Translations under genes and position numbers: made by a program
NCBI RefSeq assembly: GCF_011075055.1
Contig: NC_058137.1
Location: forward strand, 15,981,463-16,045,462
Reading direction: 5' to 3'
Length of the DNA: 64,000 nucleotides
DNA from: Mangifera indica
Lineage: Eukaryota; Streptophyta; Magnoliopsida; Sapindales; Anacardiaceae
The notes under the pieces: model-generated
What the model saw: only the letters and a program-made list of their open reading frames with translations
The model's database searches: none
Told to the model about the DNA's origin: nothing
Shown: in pieces, positions 34,966-45,086 of the stretch
Numbering within the stretch: position 1 is the first letter of the stretch
How the letters are laid out: the number at the start of each line of letters is the position of its first letter

Positions 34966-36295
34966 TGATACGTGCTATCGTTGACACCCAAATTAAATCC
35001 TAAATTCCTGCAACAAAAATGTAGTAAAGGAAAGTAGGGATCGTTCCCTCGAAGAGCTTTGATTAGTATGTCATCATAATTAAATTGAAACAAGGAAATA
35101 AGGGGGGTTTTGAATTGAATGCAAATTAAAAATAATAAATAAAAATTCAGCGAAATAATTTAAAACAATTAATCAATTAAATAAACCTTGGTCCACGGTC
35201 ACATCCACCATTGGAACTACGATTGATCATTGAAACAAAATATCAAATTAATTATTCAAATATTCGTTGTGGTATTAAATTTACCTGTCCTTCCTTACGA
35301 TTAGTTAACCAAAAACATGTATTCCAATTAACCCTTATTGATTAATAATTCGGATACGATCTCGAATTTAATTACACAATAGCATTACGAATTAGAAAGA
35401 CCAACGAAGCAAGACAACACAAATGTACGACGTTGCATTTAATCCAGTTGATTATTTTCCTAGGATTTATAGTTTATGACGCAGTAAACGATAAACCTAG
35501 TTGCCACTTCGATTAGATGGATTGAACAATTATGGATTTAGTACCTAAACTAGCAGTAGATTATATTAATTGATAAACTAATTACGCACCTTAGAAATCA
35601 ATCAACACAATCATGAAAAATAATTCAGAAAGATAATCAATACTCAAATAATTAAAAAGATACATTAAGGAACAAAAATAAATCTCTCACAATCATTGTA
35701 GTTCCATGGTTTTAGATCCCTTCAACCAAGAGAAAATATTCAGCCACTGTAAATCATATTTTGCTCTTTAATCCCCCAATTACAATGGTTATTCATCTTT
35801 AAAAGTATATATATTATCTCTTTACTAAAAATCTAGAAAATAAAAGTCAATCCTAATCTCCTAATCCAACCAAGCAAAGTGATGCGTATCTTCCCAAAAA
35901 AAAAAAAAGGAAAAGATATATATTTTAATGTATATCCTTCCTCCAAAAATATTCTTCCTTATCCATCTCAATTAATCCTCTTTTCTAGCTAGTAATTATC
36001 CTTTTTCTAGGAAGCAAATCTTGATATTTTGTGGACCTTTACAACTGATCTGGATGTCTAGATTTAATTTTTGGATTCTGCTTTCATCATTTAACATGCC
36101 CACGCCTAGTCAGCATCACGAAATTTGTAGATTAACAAGTCTGCTTCAATTCTTCATCTTTTTGGCCCAACTTACTCCAAAATGCTCAAAGCTTCCTAAA
36201 TGCAAAAAAATAAGTAATTCTATTAGATTGAATTAAATTTCCACACAACATAAGGGAATTAGAAATCAAAATAATAACAATTAATGGCATTATCA
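34966..36295 (-). mobile_element. 5' LTR of the Athila-like element
   Basis: 1,330 bp, from TGATAATGCCATTAATTG at 36295 (minus) to GCACGTATCA at 34966. Collinear with the left LTR, with one extra 10-bp piece near 35624 and an A-run at about 35897. Confidence 0.93.
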
Positions 36296-36300
36296 ATATA

Positions 36301-37253
36301 CCACACGATTGTTTGTCGATCTTAGAAAATGATAGAAATAACCTAATTCACATCCTTATTTGCTTCCACGATTTGTCTATCCTTTTAACAATGATTTTTA
36401 CGATTCTTCCTACATATTTTGCACACTAATAGTATCCTTAATCTCACCTTAAAGCAACTCAATAGGGCACACAAAAGTATAGAAAATAATACATATTGAT
36501 ACTCAACAATATAGGTGCAAACTACTTCACAATACACAATAGCAATTCATCAAGATCCACACCAATCAACAGACTATTATTATCAGATAATATCCTAATA
36601 ATCAGATCATTAATACATTCATCTCACATGCATTTCGTACCCAAACAATTCTAGTACAATAGCACATGCATATCATCAACAGAACTCATATATCTAAACC
36701 ACTTATAGGTTTAACAATCGATTCATACGAACAATACATACATGCCCTTAGTAGAAAAATAACTTCATTGTACATCAAAATACATGACTATAGTAGAGAG
36801 GGAAAGAACACTACTTACCTTAAATTAATAGCAACTTAAGCATACAAGCAAGCCTCGTCCTTTCTATCTTTTCTATCAATATGTCATCAAAACACAATTG
36901 TTCAAACTACTAACACAAAGCCAAATATTCAAATTCAAAGTCTCTTTCCATTTCTTTAGTCAACTTGTGCATTTGGATAGTGATAAAAATCCCTAAAATA
37001 AGTCAAACATACCTTTAAAAACTGAAACCGCATACGTCATACACGGGTGTGTATCCACCATACATAATCGTGTATTCTTTAATTCACATTTTCACACGAA
37101 ATCATCTTATTCAGCTAATGTGGCAGTGACACATAAGCGTGGCCCCCTCAGACATGACTGTGTGCCCCCTAAAATTCCTATTTTGACTTTAAATTCAATT
37201 ATAAATCAAACAAACTCATGCCCAAAGACTATTTTGCCCCTGTTGGTGCTACA
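36301..37253 (-). mobile_element. 5' LTR of gypsy element A, outer part
   Basis: It continues the LTR interrupted at 25684. It aligns with 19305-20070 of the 3' LTR (for example CACCTTAAAGCAACTC against CACCCTAAAGCTACTC). It ends GTTGGTGCTACA at 37253, the inverted form of the TGTAgCACCaAC start. It contains ACACGGGTGTGT-type palindromic words. Confidence 0.8.
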
Positions 37254-37255
37254 TA

Positions 37256-37520
37256 AAGTATAATGAATACTATAAAGTTGATATGAAATTGAATATAATG
37301 ATATAATATGAATTAGGGATGTAAAATGTTTCATGAACCCTTTTTTAATCATAGACTAAAATTACGTAAATGATACCTAAAATAGATATTATGAATATTT
37401 GGATCATATACATTATGTCACTTATGCTTAAGACATTGAATCAATGCATTTTTATTACATTTGTTATTGATTTGATCAATTAGGTGATTATTATTTATTT
37501 TGGTTATGAATGGGTTCATC
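37256..37520. repeat. 265-bp duplication, copy 2
   Basis: Collinear with 12815-13075. The start word AAGTATAATGAATA (37256-37269) recurs at 37521-37534, as expected at the edge of a tandem unit. Confidence 0.8.
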
Positions 37521-37608
37521 AAGTATAATGAATATTAATTTAGGTGGTGAATGGATGCCATTAGGAAAGATCATCTGTGCAATTTGTGATTTTCCAAAGT
37601 TTAAATAA

Positions 37609-37851
37609 TTGGAATGTAATATTCTTTTATCAAAGGGTTTGTAATAAATTATTTTCCAATTATTTTCCATTTATTTTACTTTCTTAGGCTTGTGTGCCTA
37701 AGTTTTGAATGTAATTAGAGCAACTAGAGAAGGAATTGGAATGTAATATTCTTTTATCAAAGGGTTTGTAATAAATTATTTTCCATTTATTTTACTTTAT
37801 TAGGCTTGTGTGCCTAAGTTTTGAATGTAATTAGAGCAACTAGAGAAGGAA
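37609..37851. repeat. 127/116-bp tandem duplication
   Basis: Copy 1 is 37609-37735 and copy 2 is 37736-37851. They are nearly identical. Copy 1 has an extra 11-bp ATTATTTTCCA, itself a local duplication, and there is a C/A difference in ACTTtCTTAGG against ACTTtATTAGG. Confidence 0.92.
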
Positions 37852-38564
37852 TTGAGTGTATCTGGATAGAGATCCAATCAAAGATGTAGTCCTAGGTGAA
37901 TAGCTTACCTTCAAGATGTATTTTCAAAAACTCCATGATCATCCCACCATATATGCGATGTATGTATCATAAATTAAAATTGAACTTAATTAATTTTTAG
38001 TTAAACCTAAAACCTCCTTAAAAAATTATTAAATCTTTGCTTCTTATCTGAGATAACCAAATTCTATAACATAAATTTTAATGTCTCAGTGTTTCTTTTA
38101 TGTGAGGGATATGGAATTTTTGTCGTGTAATTAGGTTTATCTTATTCTTCGATGGATATTTTCATCTTGACAAAGATTCTATTATGTGAGAATATAATGA
38201 AAATGTCATTTTAAGAAAATATGTCGAGGGTACCATGATTTCTTTTATGTGAGGGATCTGAAGCTAAGCGCAAGGGATACGTATCGAGTCATATATAGGG
38301 ATATAAATGAAAATGGTTTCTGCTTGTTAAATTTAATTGACCAAGATTTCTATTATGTAAGGTTAATTAAATTTAACAAGAATTCAATTCCCTACTAGAA
38401 ATTTAAACTGGTCAAAATCTTCGAATCTTGTCTAAGGGACTGTAGGATTCAAATAAAATAGCAAGAGTTAATGTGATTATGCATTAAAGGTTTAAATTTA
38501 TACGAGACACTAATAAAAACTATTTTCTTTGAAATTTCTCTAATATATTGTGATAATTTGTAAA
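37852..38564 (+). other. Leader-like DNA before the copia B gag (copy 2)
   Basis: Non-coding. The word TTCTTTTATGTGAGGGAT or a close variant appears at about 38093 and 38240, with looser forms at 38185 and 38346. No LTR or primer site was located. Confidence 0.45.
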
Positions 38565-39145
38565 ATGGCCAACAATGTATTATTGCATATTCTAGATAAC
38601 AACATATTAACTAGACTGAATTTCAAGGACTAGCTTAGAAACTTGAGAATCATTTTTAGTTTTGAAAAGGCTAGATACATATTAGAAGTGCCCATTCTGA
38701 TTGATTTGGCTCTAGATGCCATAGATCAAGAAAAGAAAGTTTTTTGAACATGGCAAGAAGACAAACTAAAAGTCCAAAGCTATATATTAGCTTTAATGAA
38801 TAGGGAGCTTCAGATGAAGCATGAAAATATAAAAAATGCGTACGATATACTATTTACCCTACAAGAGTTATAGAGTAAGAAATCACGAGTGATCGAATAC
38901 GAATTATGTGTAACACTTCTTAAAAGGAGACTAAGGGAAAGAATATCTCTGAATGATCATATCACAAGGATGATAAATATCCTAGGGTAGTTGGATGTGC
39001 ATGGAGTTATCATGCCTGACAAAGTCAAGGTGAATTTAATTATCCAATCCCTCTCAAATAGTTATAAACCGTTTATAACAAATTACAATTTGAACAAAAT
39101 CAAATGCACACTTTTGGAGCTTCTAAATAAAATTCATGAGTTTTA
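38565..39145 (+). pseudogene. Copia family B gag (copy 2)
   Basis: It starts at an ATG (MANNVLLHILDNN). Landmarks of the UBN2-type copia Gag: LTRLNFKD-LRNLRIIFSFE, a DKLKVQSYILALMNRELQMK stretch, YDILFTLQEL and VIMPDKVKVNLIIQSLSN, then LNKIKCTLLELLNKIHEF. There are several stops but little frameshifting. It is cut after KIHEFY, where a 66-bp foreign piece and then RNase H sequence follow. The zinc knuckle and all enzymes up to RNase H are absent. Confidence 0.85.
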
Positions 39146-39211
39146 CAAACACCACATATGTGTGCTAGTCAACCATGCATAATTCATTATAGTGTTTGCT
39201 AGCATCATGCA
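39146..39211 (+). repeat. 66-bp filler at a gag/RNase H deletion junction
   Basis: The segment matches the reverse complement of 42305-42370 at 62 of 66 positions. It belongs to neither the gag nor the RNase H sequence on its sides. Confidence 0.8.
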
Positions 39212-39458
39212 ACAATAATAGAGTGATTGCTTAGACAAAAGAGTCATAGTCTCATCAGAGGTCTAAGCACATAGTCAAACGATATCGTCTAATTCAAGAA
39301 GCTATTTAATGTGGTGATATACTGATAGAGAGGATTAATACAAATGACAAGTTGGCTAACCCATTGACAAAGCCTTTGTCACAACAAAAGCATGATAGGC
39401 ATGTAGCAAGATTAGGCATTAGATATATAACTAATTAGCTATAGTGTAAGTGAGAGAT
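39212..39458 (+). pseudogene. Copia family B RNase H tail and purine tract (copy 2)
   Basis: It matches the end of RNase H of copies 1 and 3 (bases beginning AACAATAATAGAGTGATTGC; shared downstream CCATTGACAAAGCCT, and then TATAGTGTAAGTGAGAGA before the LTR). It reads as the usual NNRVI..AQ and LxNPLTKPL regions with frameshifts. Confidence 0.8.
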
Positions 39459-39895
39459 TTTTATGGTAGGTGCCCTATGGCCAATTGATTTGGCATTTGT
39501 AATTGTAATTTTACATTCATTAATTAATAAAAGATTAATAGTTATTCATTTCATATGTGTGTCTTTTTATATGATTATGAGAATAACATGCCTTTAGAAT
39601 AGTAAAACTATAAAGAGAGGATCAGATGATTGATCGTGAGAATCCTATATACATATTAAGTGGTCATTCTAGAAACATTTGTATCTTTGACATTACAATG
39701 AATAAGGGTACATGTAATCATAATGGGATTATTATAGTGTTAAGTAACCCCACCAAAAGGTAATGATTATTCTCATATATTGAACCTATCTATAGATAGT
39801 TTGGTGTAACACAGGGTACAGGTTCTAGACATGTTCATAGGATTAATCCTACTAGAGGATATGCATAAGGATGGTTGCTTCAGTCTCTATGGAAT
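39459..39895 (+). mobile_element. Partial LTR of copia family B (copy 2)
   Basis: Collinear with the first 430 bp of the LTRs at 5963 and 41300. It then switches without a gap to reverse-transcriptase sequence at about 39896. Confidence 0.8.
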
Positions 39896-41299
39896 AAAGG
39901 TTTCACTTAGAAGTATGGCATTAACTATGATAAAACCTTTTCGCCAATGGCTATATTTATGTCACTTAGGATTATGGTTGTTATAGTTGTATATTATGAC
40001 TATCAAATCTTTCAAATAGATGTCAAAACTGTCTTCCTAAGTGGTAACCTTGTAAAGGACATCTATATAGCACAGCCCGATGGTTTTATTCTTACTAGGT
40101 AGCAAATAAAGTATGCAAAGTGCAAAAGTCCATTTATAGACTTAAACAAGCTTCGAGGAGCTAGAATATTTGTTTTGATAAAATCAGTGAAGAGTTTGGA
40201 TTTATCAAAAATAAAAATGAATTGTATGTGTATAAAAAGGTCAATGGGAGCATGATTGCATTTCTGGTATTGTATGTCGATGACATCTTGATTATTGGAA
40301 ATGACATACCAAACTTACAATCGATAAAGGTTTGGTTATCCAAGTGCTTCTCCTTAAAAGACTGAAGAGAAGCAGTTTACGTTCTTAGGATTAAAACTTA
40401 CTGAGATAAAAAGCATAGACTACTGGGCTTAAGTCAAAGCATGTACATATACAAGGTATTTACTAGATTCTATATGGAAGAATCTAATAAAGGGTTTCTG
40501 CCTATGTCTTATAGTGTATATCTTTCAAAAGATATAAACTATAAGACATAGGCAGAAACCCTTTATTAGATTCTATATGTGTCCAAATTCACAATCTGAG
40601 AGAGATAAGATGAATAGGATCTCATGTCTTTACTATAAGATCAATCATGTACGTCATGCTATGTATGAGGATTAATGTCTTATATCTCTTGAGTATTTGT
40701 AGTAAAAATCAATCTAATCTAGGTGAAAAACATTGGATGGCTATCAAGAATATCCTAGAGTACATGAGAAAGACTAAAAATGTGTTCTTAGTTTATAGAA
40801 GGGAATCCAAACTCACTATTAGAGGTATAATGACATCATTTATGATTATAAATCCCAATCAGGGTTTGTGTTTTGTTTGAATAGTGGTGCACTTAGATAG
40901 CATAATTGTAAGCAAAGTATAGTGGCTGATTTTATGACGAAATCTAAGTATATTACCTTCTCAAAATGACAAAAAAGGTTTTATGGATCAAGAATTTTAT
41001 GACTAAACTTGGAGTGGTTCTAAGTATTACAAAGTCAATTGAGCTTTATTGTGATAACAATGAAGTGAATACTCAAGCAAAGGAGTCACGGTCTCATCAG
41101 AGATCAAGCATATACTTATACGATATCACTTGATTCGAGAGATTGTTTAACAAGGTGACATAAAGATATTAAGGATTGATACAAATGACAATTTGACCAA
41201 CTCATTGACAAAGCCTCCAACACAGTAAAAGCATGATAGGCATCTAGTCGAATTCAACATTAGATACACAATCAGTTAGCTATGGTGCAAATAAGATAT
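39896..41299 (+). pseudogene. Copia family B reverse transcriptase and RNase H (copy 3)
   Basis: It begins in KGFT-KYGINYDKTFSPMAIF, then FQIDVKTVFLSGNL, DIYIAQPDGFI, KSIYRLKQASRS, LVLYVDDILIIGNDI with the YVDD catalytic motif intact (about 40270-40295), and a 94-bp inverted duplication. The junction to RNase H (HWMAIKNILEYMRKTKNVF) follows, then KSKYITFSK, SIELYCDNNEVNTQAKE and the tail. A purine-containing word GGTGCAAATAAGATA precedes the LTR at 41300. Stops and frameshifts are frequent. No integrase or gag is joined to this copy. Confidence 0.88.
40480..40573. repeat. 94-bp near-perfect hairpin (inverted duplication)
   Basis: Arms 40480-40525 and 40528-40573 (46 nt each, 45 pairs of 46, one G/T difference) are separated by CA. 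The arm begins GAATCTAATAAAGGGTTTC. It interrupts reverse-transcriptase coding between the PMSY-V-LSKD region and the following segment with CPKxxSERDKMNRI-type coding. Confidence 0.95.
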
Positions 41300-42962
41300 T
41301 GTTCAATCATATTTGACATTTTTGGATGCAATTTTATATTAATTATTAATAAAAGGATTTAGTGTTATTTTATTCATATATGTTTAATCTATAATCTTAA
41401 TACTATAATGAACAAGGGCATATGTAATGATTGGATAATCATACTATTAAGTAACCCCACGAAAAGTGGTAACAATTCTTACATATCAAAGTTGTTATAG
41501 GAAGTTTGGTACAATACATGGGTGCATGTTATAGAAGTGTTTACTAAACTGACCTTACTAAAGGATATCCATATAGATAGTTGTTTTACTGTCTATAGAA
41601 TGAATCCTCTAAACACCACTAGTGTATGTGATCTTTTGACTTGAGGTCATCAAATTGTCTCATGTAAGGATTGATATGGTTTGATGTTATTCAATGTGTC
41701 GTCGTAATTAGAGTAACTATAAAGACAGTAATTAGCCATATTATGAGATATATGGAGGTTATAGTTGATCGATAAATGATTCATCACTCCTAAGCATAAA
41801 AGAAGATAACTCACATGAAAATACTAAATGACATCTATAACTGCTTGAATTTGTAGCCATAGAGGAATAAGGTTGTAGTCTAATCCATCTTAGTCATTTA
41901 TGTGTATTAATCTCAAGAGATCTTGGTTGACGAAATGATTGAATTTCACATAATTGTGATGTTGTAAAAGCTTAAAAGGTGCTCATTGACACTCTATCGT
42001 TCAAGTGTTCATGATACTTTGCTAAATACCAATTTTAGTGTATTTTTAAATTCAATATGAATCCAAACACTACCGACTTTATAGAAAGCTTATGGGTCAC
42101 ATGCATTAAAGAGTTAAATCAAACTTAGAGGTGTGAATAGTTTATTAACAATCATACTGTTTAGTGTCAAGACAGAGATTGTAAATGGATTAGGTTTGCC
42201 TATAAGGGTTTATAAAACCCAGTTGACCATGTTTTAACCAATACACAACCATGCACCTTAATGTGTTAATCATGCACTTGGTGGGATGGTGTCGGCCTTG
42301 CATATGCATGATGCTAGCAAACACTATAATGAATTGTGCATGGATGACTAGCACACACATGTGGTGGTTGTTGTGCACGTTTTTGGCTATGTCGATCGAC
42401 ACACACATGTAATGTCGATCATGCAAATGGTTTTTAATACATGTCAGTTGTGCATGCATATTTCTATCATGCATGTATGTGTGTTGATGAGTGTCATGCT
42501 TGGTTCAAATTCCAACCATGCTTAGGCACCTACACATATAAATTAAAAGTGTGAGTTAGTAAAGAAATACACTGACTACAAAACAAAGAACCCCTAGCCA
42601 CATACTTTTTATCTCTTTCCTTTTTTTGTGAACATATCTATTAAGCCAAAGAGCCCTAACAGCCTTTTCGTCTGGATTTCTTTTCTTCTGTGTTTGTGTT
42701 CTATATTGATACCAAGGTACTGCCTCATAAGAGTTAGATAGCGTGTTGTATCAAGCCACATGAAGTTTGAAATAGTCATCAACACAGGTATAAGATATAA
42801 AATACTTATGAGTGTTTTTGTATGTTTCATGAATTTTATATTTAAAATGAGTGTTCTAGTTGAACTTTTCAGGATTATTATAATTTTAATTTTAATTTTA
42901 ATTTTAATTTTAATTTTAATTTTCATTACACTATTGATTATTGGTGCTCTGAAAACCATACA
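41300..42962 (+). mobile_element. LTR of copia family B (copy 3)
   Basis: It starts TGTTCAATCATATTTGAC and ends GAAAACCATACA. Collinear with 5963-7762 except that 42240-42530 differs. This segment is rich in CATG/CACATG words and is the source or relative of the 66-bp filler. A hexanucleotide repeat lies near the end. Confidence 0.8.
42881..42924. repeat. (TAATTT)n microsatellite
   Basis: About seven units of TAATTT near the 3' end of the copia B LTR. The other LTR copy has only a short AATTTTTAATTTT at this place (7712-7725). Confidence 0.95.
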
Positions 42963-43150
42963 CTACTTTTGTAATCAAATGATCATAATTAATTTTCTAG
43001 TGGTATTGCTAACTATCATTTATTGTATAAAACATAAATATGTATTTATGATGATGAATGGAAAAGTTCAACTGAGATTCAAGATTTCCTTTCTTTGTTA
43101 GGTTTGTAAAAATCTACTTGTTAATTTAACCGAATAACTTAATTTATATG
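42963..43150. other. Flanking DNA before element G
   Basis: AT-rich, no feature, ending in the target word ATATG. Confidence 0.5.
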
Positions 43151-43618
43151 TGTTAGAAATTTTCGATATGAGCTAATTAATTATGTTTTGATTTCATAAA
43201 ACATAGTAATTAAACAGTCTAGTGTTAGTTTACAGATAAACTTGAGTGATCAATAAAGACATATCTAATATACTTAAAAATTATCAGTCTAGGTGGACAA
43301 TTTAGTATCGGCCTTCGGTTATTAGATTTTTAATGAGGGGTCCAAGTAATCTCTTATAAATTGGCTAAGTCCCCACTCTAAAATCTAACTCTGATATGCT
43401 TACCAATTCAAAGTCATCATATAAAGGTTTCTGGAGCAGAAGATTGTCATAACGTGTTTTCAAATTTTAGGTGATTTCTAAAGATCTTCGATTTTAGAGA
43501 CATGGCTCAAATAGTTTTTTCTATATCCCTAATTATTAATTATGTATTTAGTTTGATTATGAAAATTGGTTTTCTGTATTCTATCCTTGTTTAGATTAAA
43601 TTCATAATTATGCTTACA
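43151..43618 (+). mobile_element. 5' LTR of element G
   Basis: 468 bp, TGTTAGAAATTTTCG to TTATGCTTACA. Contains CTCTTATAAATTGGC, a possible TATA-type site, at about 43350. Confidence 0.92.
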
Positions 43619-43620
43619 TA

Positions 43621-43632
43621 TGGTATCAAAGC
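43621..43632 (+). promoter_or_regulatory. Primer binding site (iMet tRNA) of element G
   Basis: TGGTATCAAAGC, two bases after the LTR end; one mismatch to TGGTATCAGAGC. Confidence 0.9.
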
Positions 43633-45086
43633 AATTAACATAGATATAGAATCTAAATTTTTTGTGAAATAAAATTAGGATTTATTTGTTTATTTATTTT
43701 TTGTATTGAGTTTTATGTTTGAATTTGATTATATTAACAATAATAATAACGCACACTAGCAACAGTACCGTCGTATTTGTTGTTAGCGTGAGTTGTAGTA
43801 ACTACGGCAATGTTTCCCCCTTGGCTAGAGTATTATCGATGACCGAAGAAACTCCTAAAGCCATCAGGTTTTCTAAGTTCTTCTTTTAGTTGTTGTTGTG
43901 CAATCACAGTTGAATACCGTCGTTGGCATCCTCCTTGATGGCAAAAAAGTGACAGAAAATCAACCTAGCATCATCAAGAATTGAACCGGTGGTTGGTCAT
44001 GGTAGAAATCAATAATTAGGGTTTTTTGGTCACTAGTTAGATTCAGATTTTCCTAACCTGATTACCTAATCTACAGGGTTAAGTAACCAATTGACCAAGT
44101 TTGGTCAATTGAGGTCATTCAACTTGAGCAGTAGATAGGCTAACCCAATCCATATCAATTAGGTTCCCTATGTTCATGAATCCACATGTTGTGAAGATGT
44201 GTTGGGGTGTGTAAAAGCCTATGACAGCATATCAGTCATTCCGATGGTGCTTTACAGGTTCTCCTTGGATAGTGGCAGCACTTTTTTTTTTGGTTTCTTG
44301 TATTGGCGGGTTTTACTCTTTTAAGGCTTAAAATTATTAAATACCAACTATTTTGAGTAAAATTTATAAAAAATGCTATAAACTTAGTCAAAGATTGTCA
44401 AAGATCATAAGATATTAGATCTTATGAAATCTTAAATTTGAGCAACATAACTTCGTATTTGGGAATAATTTGTGAGTATTCAGAATATCTATCACCAAAG
44501 AGACACATTTTGAGGCTTACAAAATGTTCTTTTTCAAGAATGGTACATTAAGTAATTTTAATGCATATAATTTCCTACCTAAAAATGGTCATTGTGTGTA
44601 ATAAATCTAAGGAAGCATAAGGTTAATTACAAAAATCAATCGGTCATGAAATATCAAATACACCCAAAAGTGGTTTGGTCATTGTGACATGTGTTTTTTT
44701 CCCATAAAGTGGAAGATAAACTATGATCTAGAAAATATATTTGCCCAAAGGTGATTTTTTTGAACATCACATGTTCTAAAGGTCTTCATAAAGTTATTAT
44801 CTTATCAAGAAAAGGATGAATTGTGATATAGAAAATATATCTCCTTAAAGGTAATATTTTTCGAACATCATATGTTCTAAAGAATCTCATAAAGTTTATA
44901 TATGACCTTATGTTTGGGACCCTTATTGCATGTCATTTTCTCAGCCCAAAGGTGAGTTGATAATGATGCCTAAGGAATCCCTATAAGTTGTAGCTTATAA
45001 AGTTTCATCATTTATTTTTAAAGCTACTTGATTAATTGTTGCTCGTGGTTTTGATTTGTTGCATTATTTTCTTTCAATCTCCATTT
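43633..45086 (+). other. Leader of element G
   Basis: 1.45 kb without a supported ORF between the primer site and gag. It contains a repeated passage: GAAAATATAT followed by AGGTGATTTTTTTGAACATC (about 44730) and its near copy at about 44829. Confidence 0.55.

Larger units (their letters stand above)
25685..36295 (-). mobile_element. Full-length Athila-like Ty3/gypsy retrotransposon
   Basis: A 10,611-bp element with two collinear LTRs (25685-27005 and 34966-36295) and a perfect 5-bp target duplication ATATA (25680-25684 and 36296-36300). It has an Asp-tRNA-type primer site next to the right LTR and a G-rich PPT next to the left LTR. Gag, protease, RT, RNase H and integrase lie in order on the minus strand, followed by a long non-coding tail that holds a Mutator-like insertion. 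By eye the LTRs differ at about 30 of the first 570 aligned bases. Internal stops make it non-autonomous today. Confidence 0.93.
15210..37253 (-). mobile_element. Gypsy element A, chromovirus-like, multiply interrupted
   Basis: On the minus strand: 5' LTR (37253 to 25253, split), iMet primer site (25249-25237), gag, protease, RT and RNase H, integrase, 3' LTR (20070 to 15210, split). Near-identical 5-bp flanks, TAAAA (15205-15209) and TAAAG (37254-37258), look like its target duplication. Both outer ends carry the TGTAaCAcC/GGtGTTACA type terminus. It is broken by three insertions or rearrangements: the solo LTR 15800-18541, an LTR-like block 21072-22722 and the Athila-like element 25685-36295. 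The integrase wording suggests a Del/Tekay-like chromovirus. Confidence 0.8.

Noticed and set aside
34469..34987. Gag starting at the ATG at 34987
   Set aside because: That ATG lies within the LTR end and the frame crosses the primer site; the ATG at 34795 starts the conserved Gag sequence.
37256..37534. A 251-bp insertion flanked by a 14-bp repeat, looking like a SINE or LINE insertion
   Set aside because: The repeat word and the 251-bp body also occur at 12815-13075 in the same order. The pattern is better explained as two tandem units separated by later insertions. No A/B boxes or A tail are seen.
42190..42474. 94-codon minus-strand ORF with His-rich start as a gene
   Set aside because: It lies wholly inside a copia LTR and is not conserved in the other LTR copy.
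42609..43101. ORFs on both strands with Ile-Leu or Ile-Lys repeats
   Set aside because: The repetitive protein comes from the TAATTT microsatellite near the end of the copia LTR.
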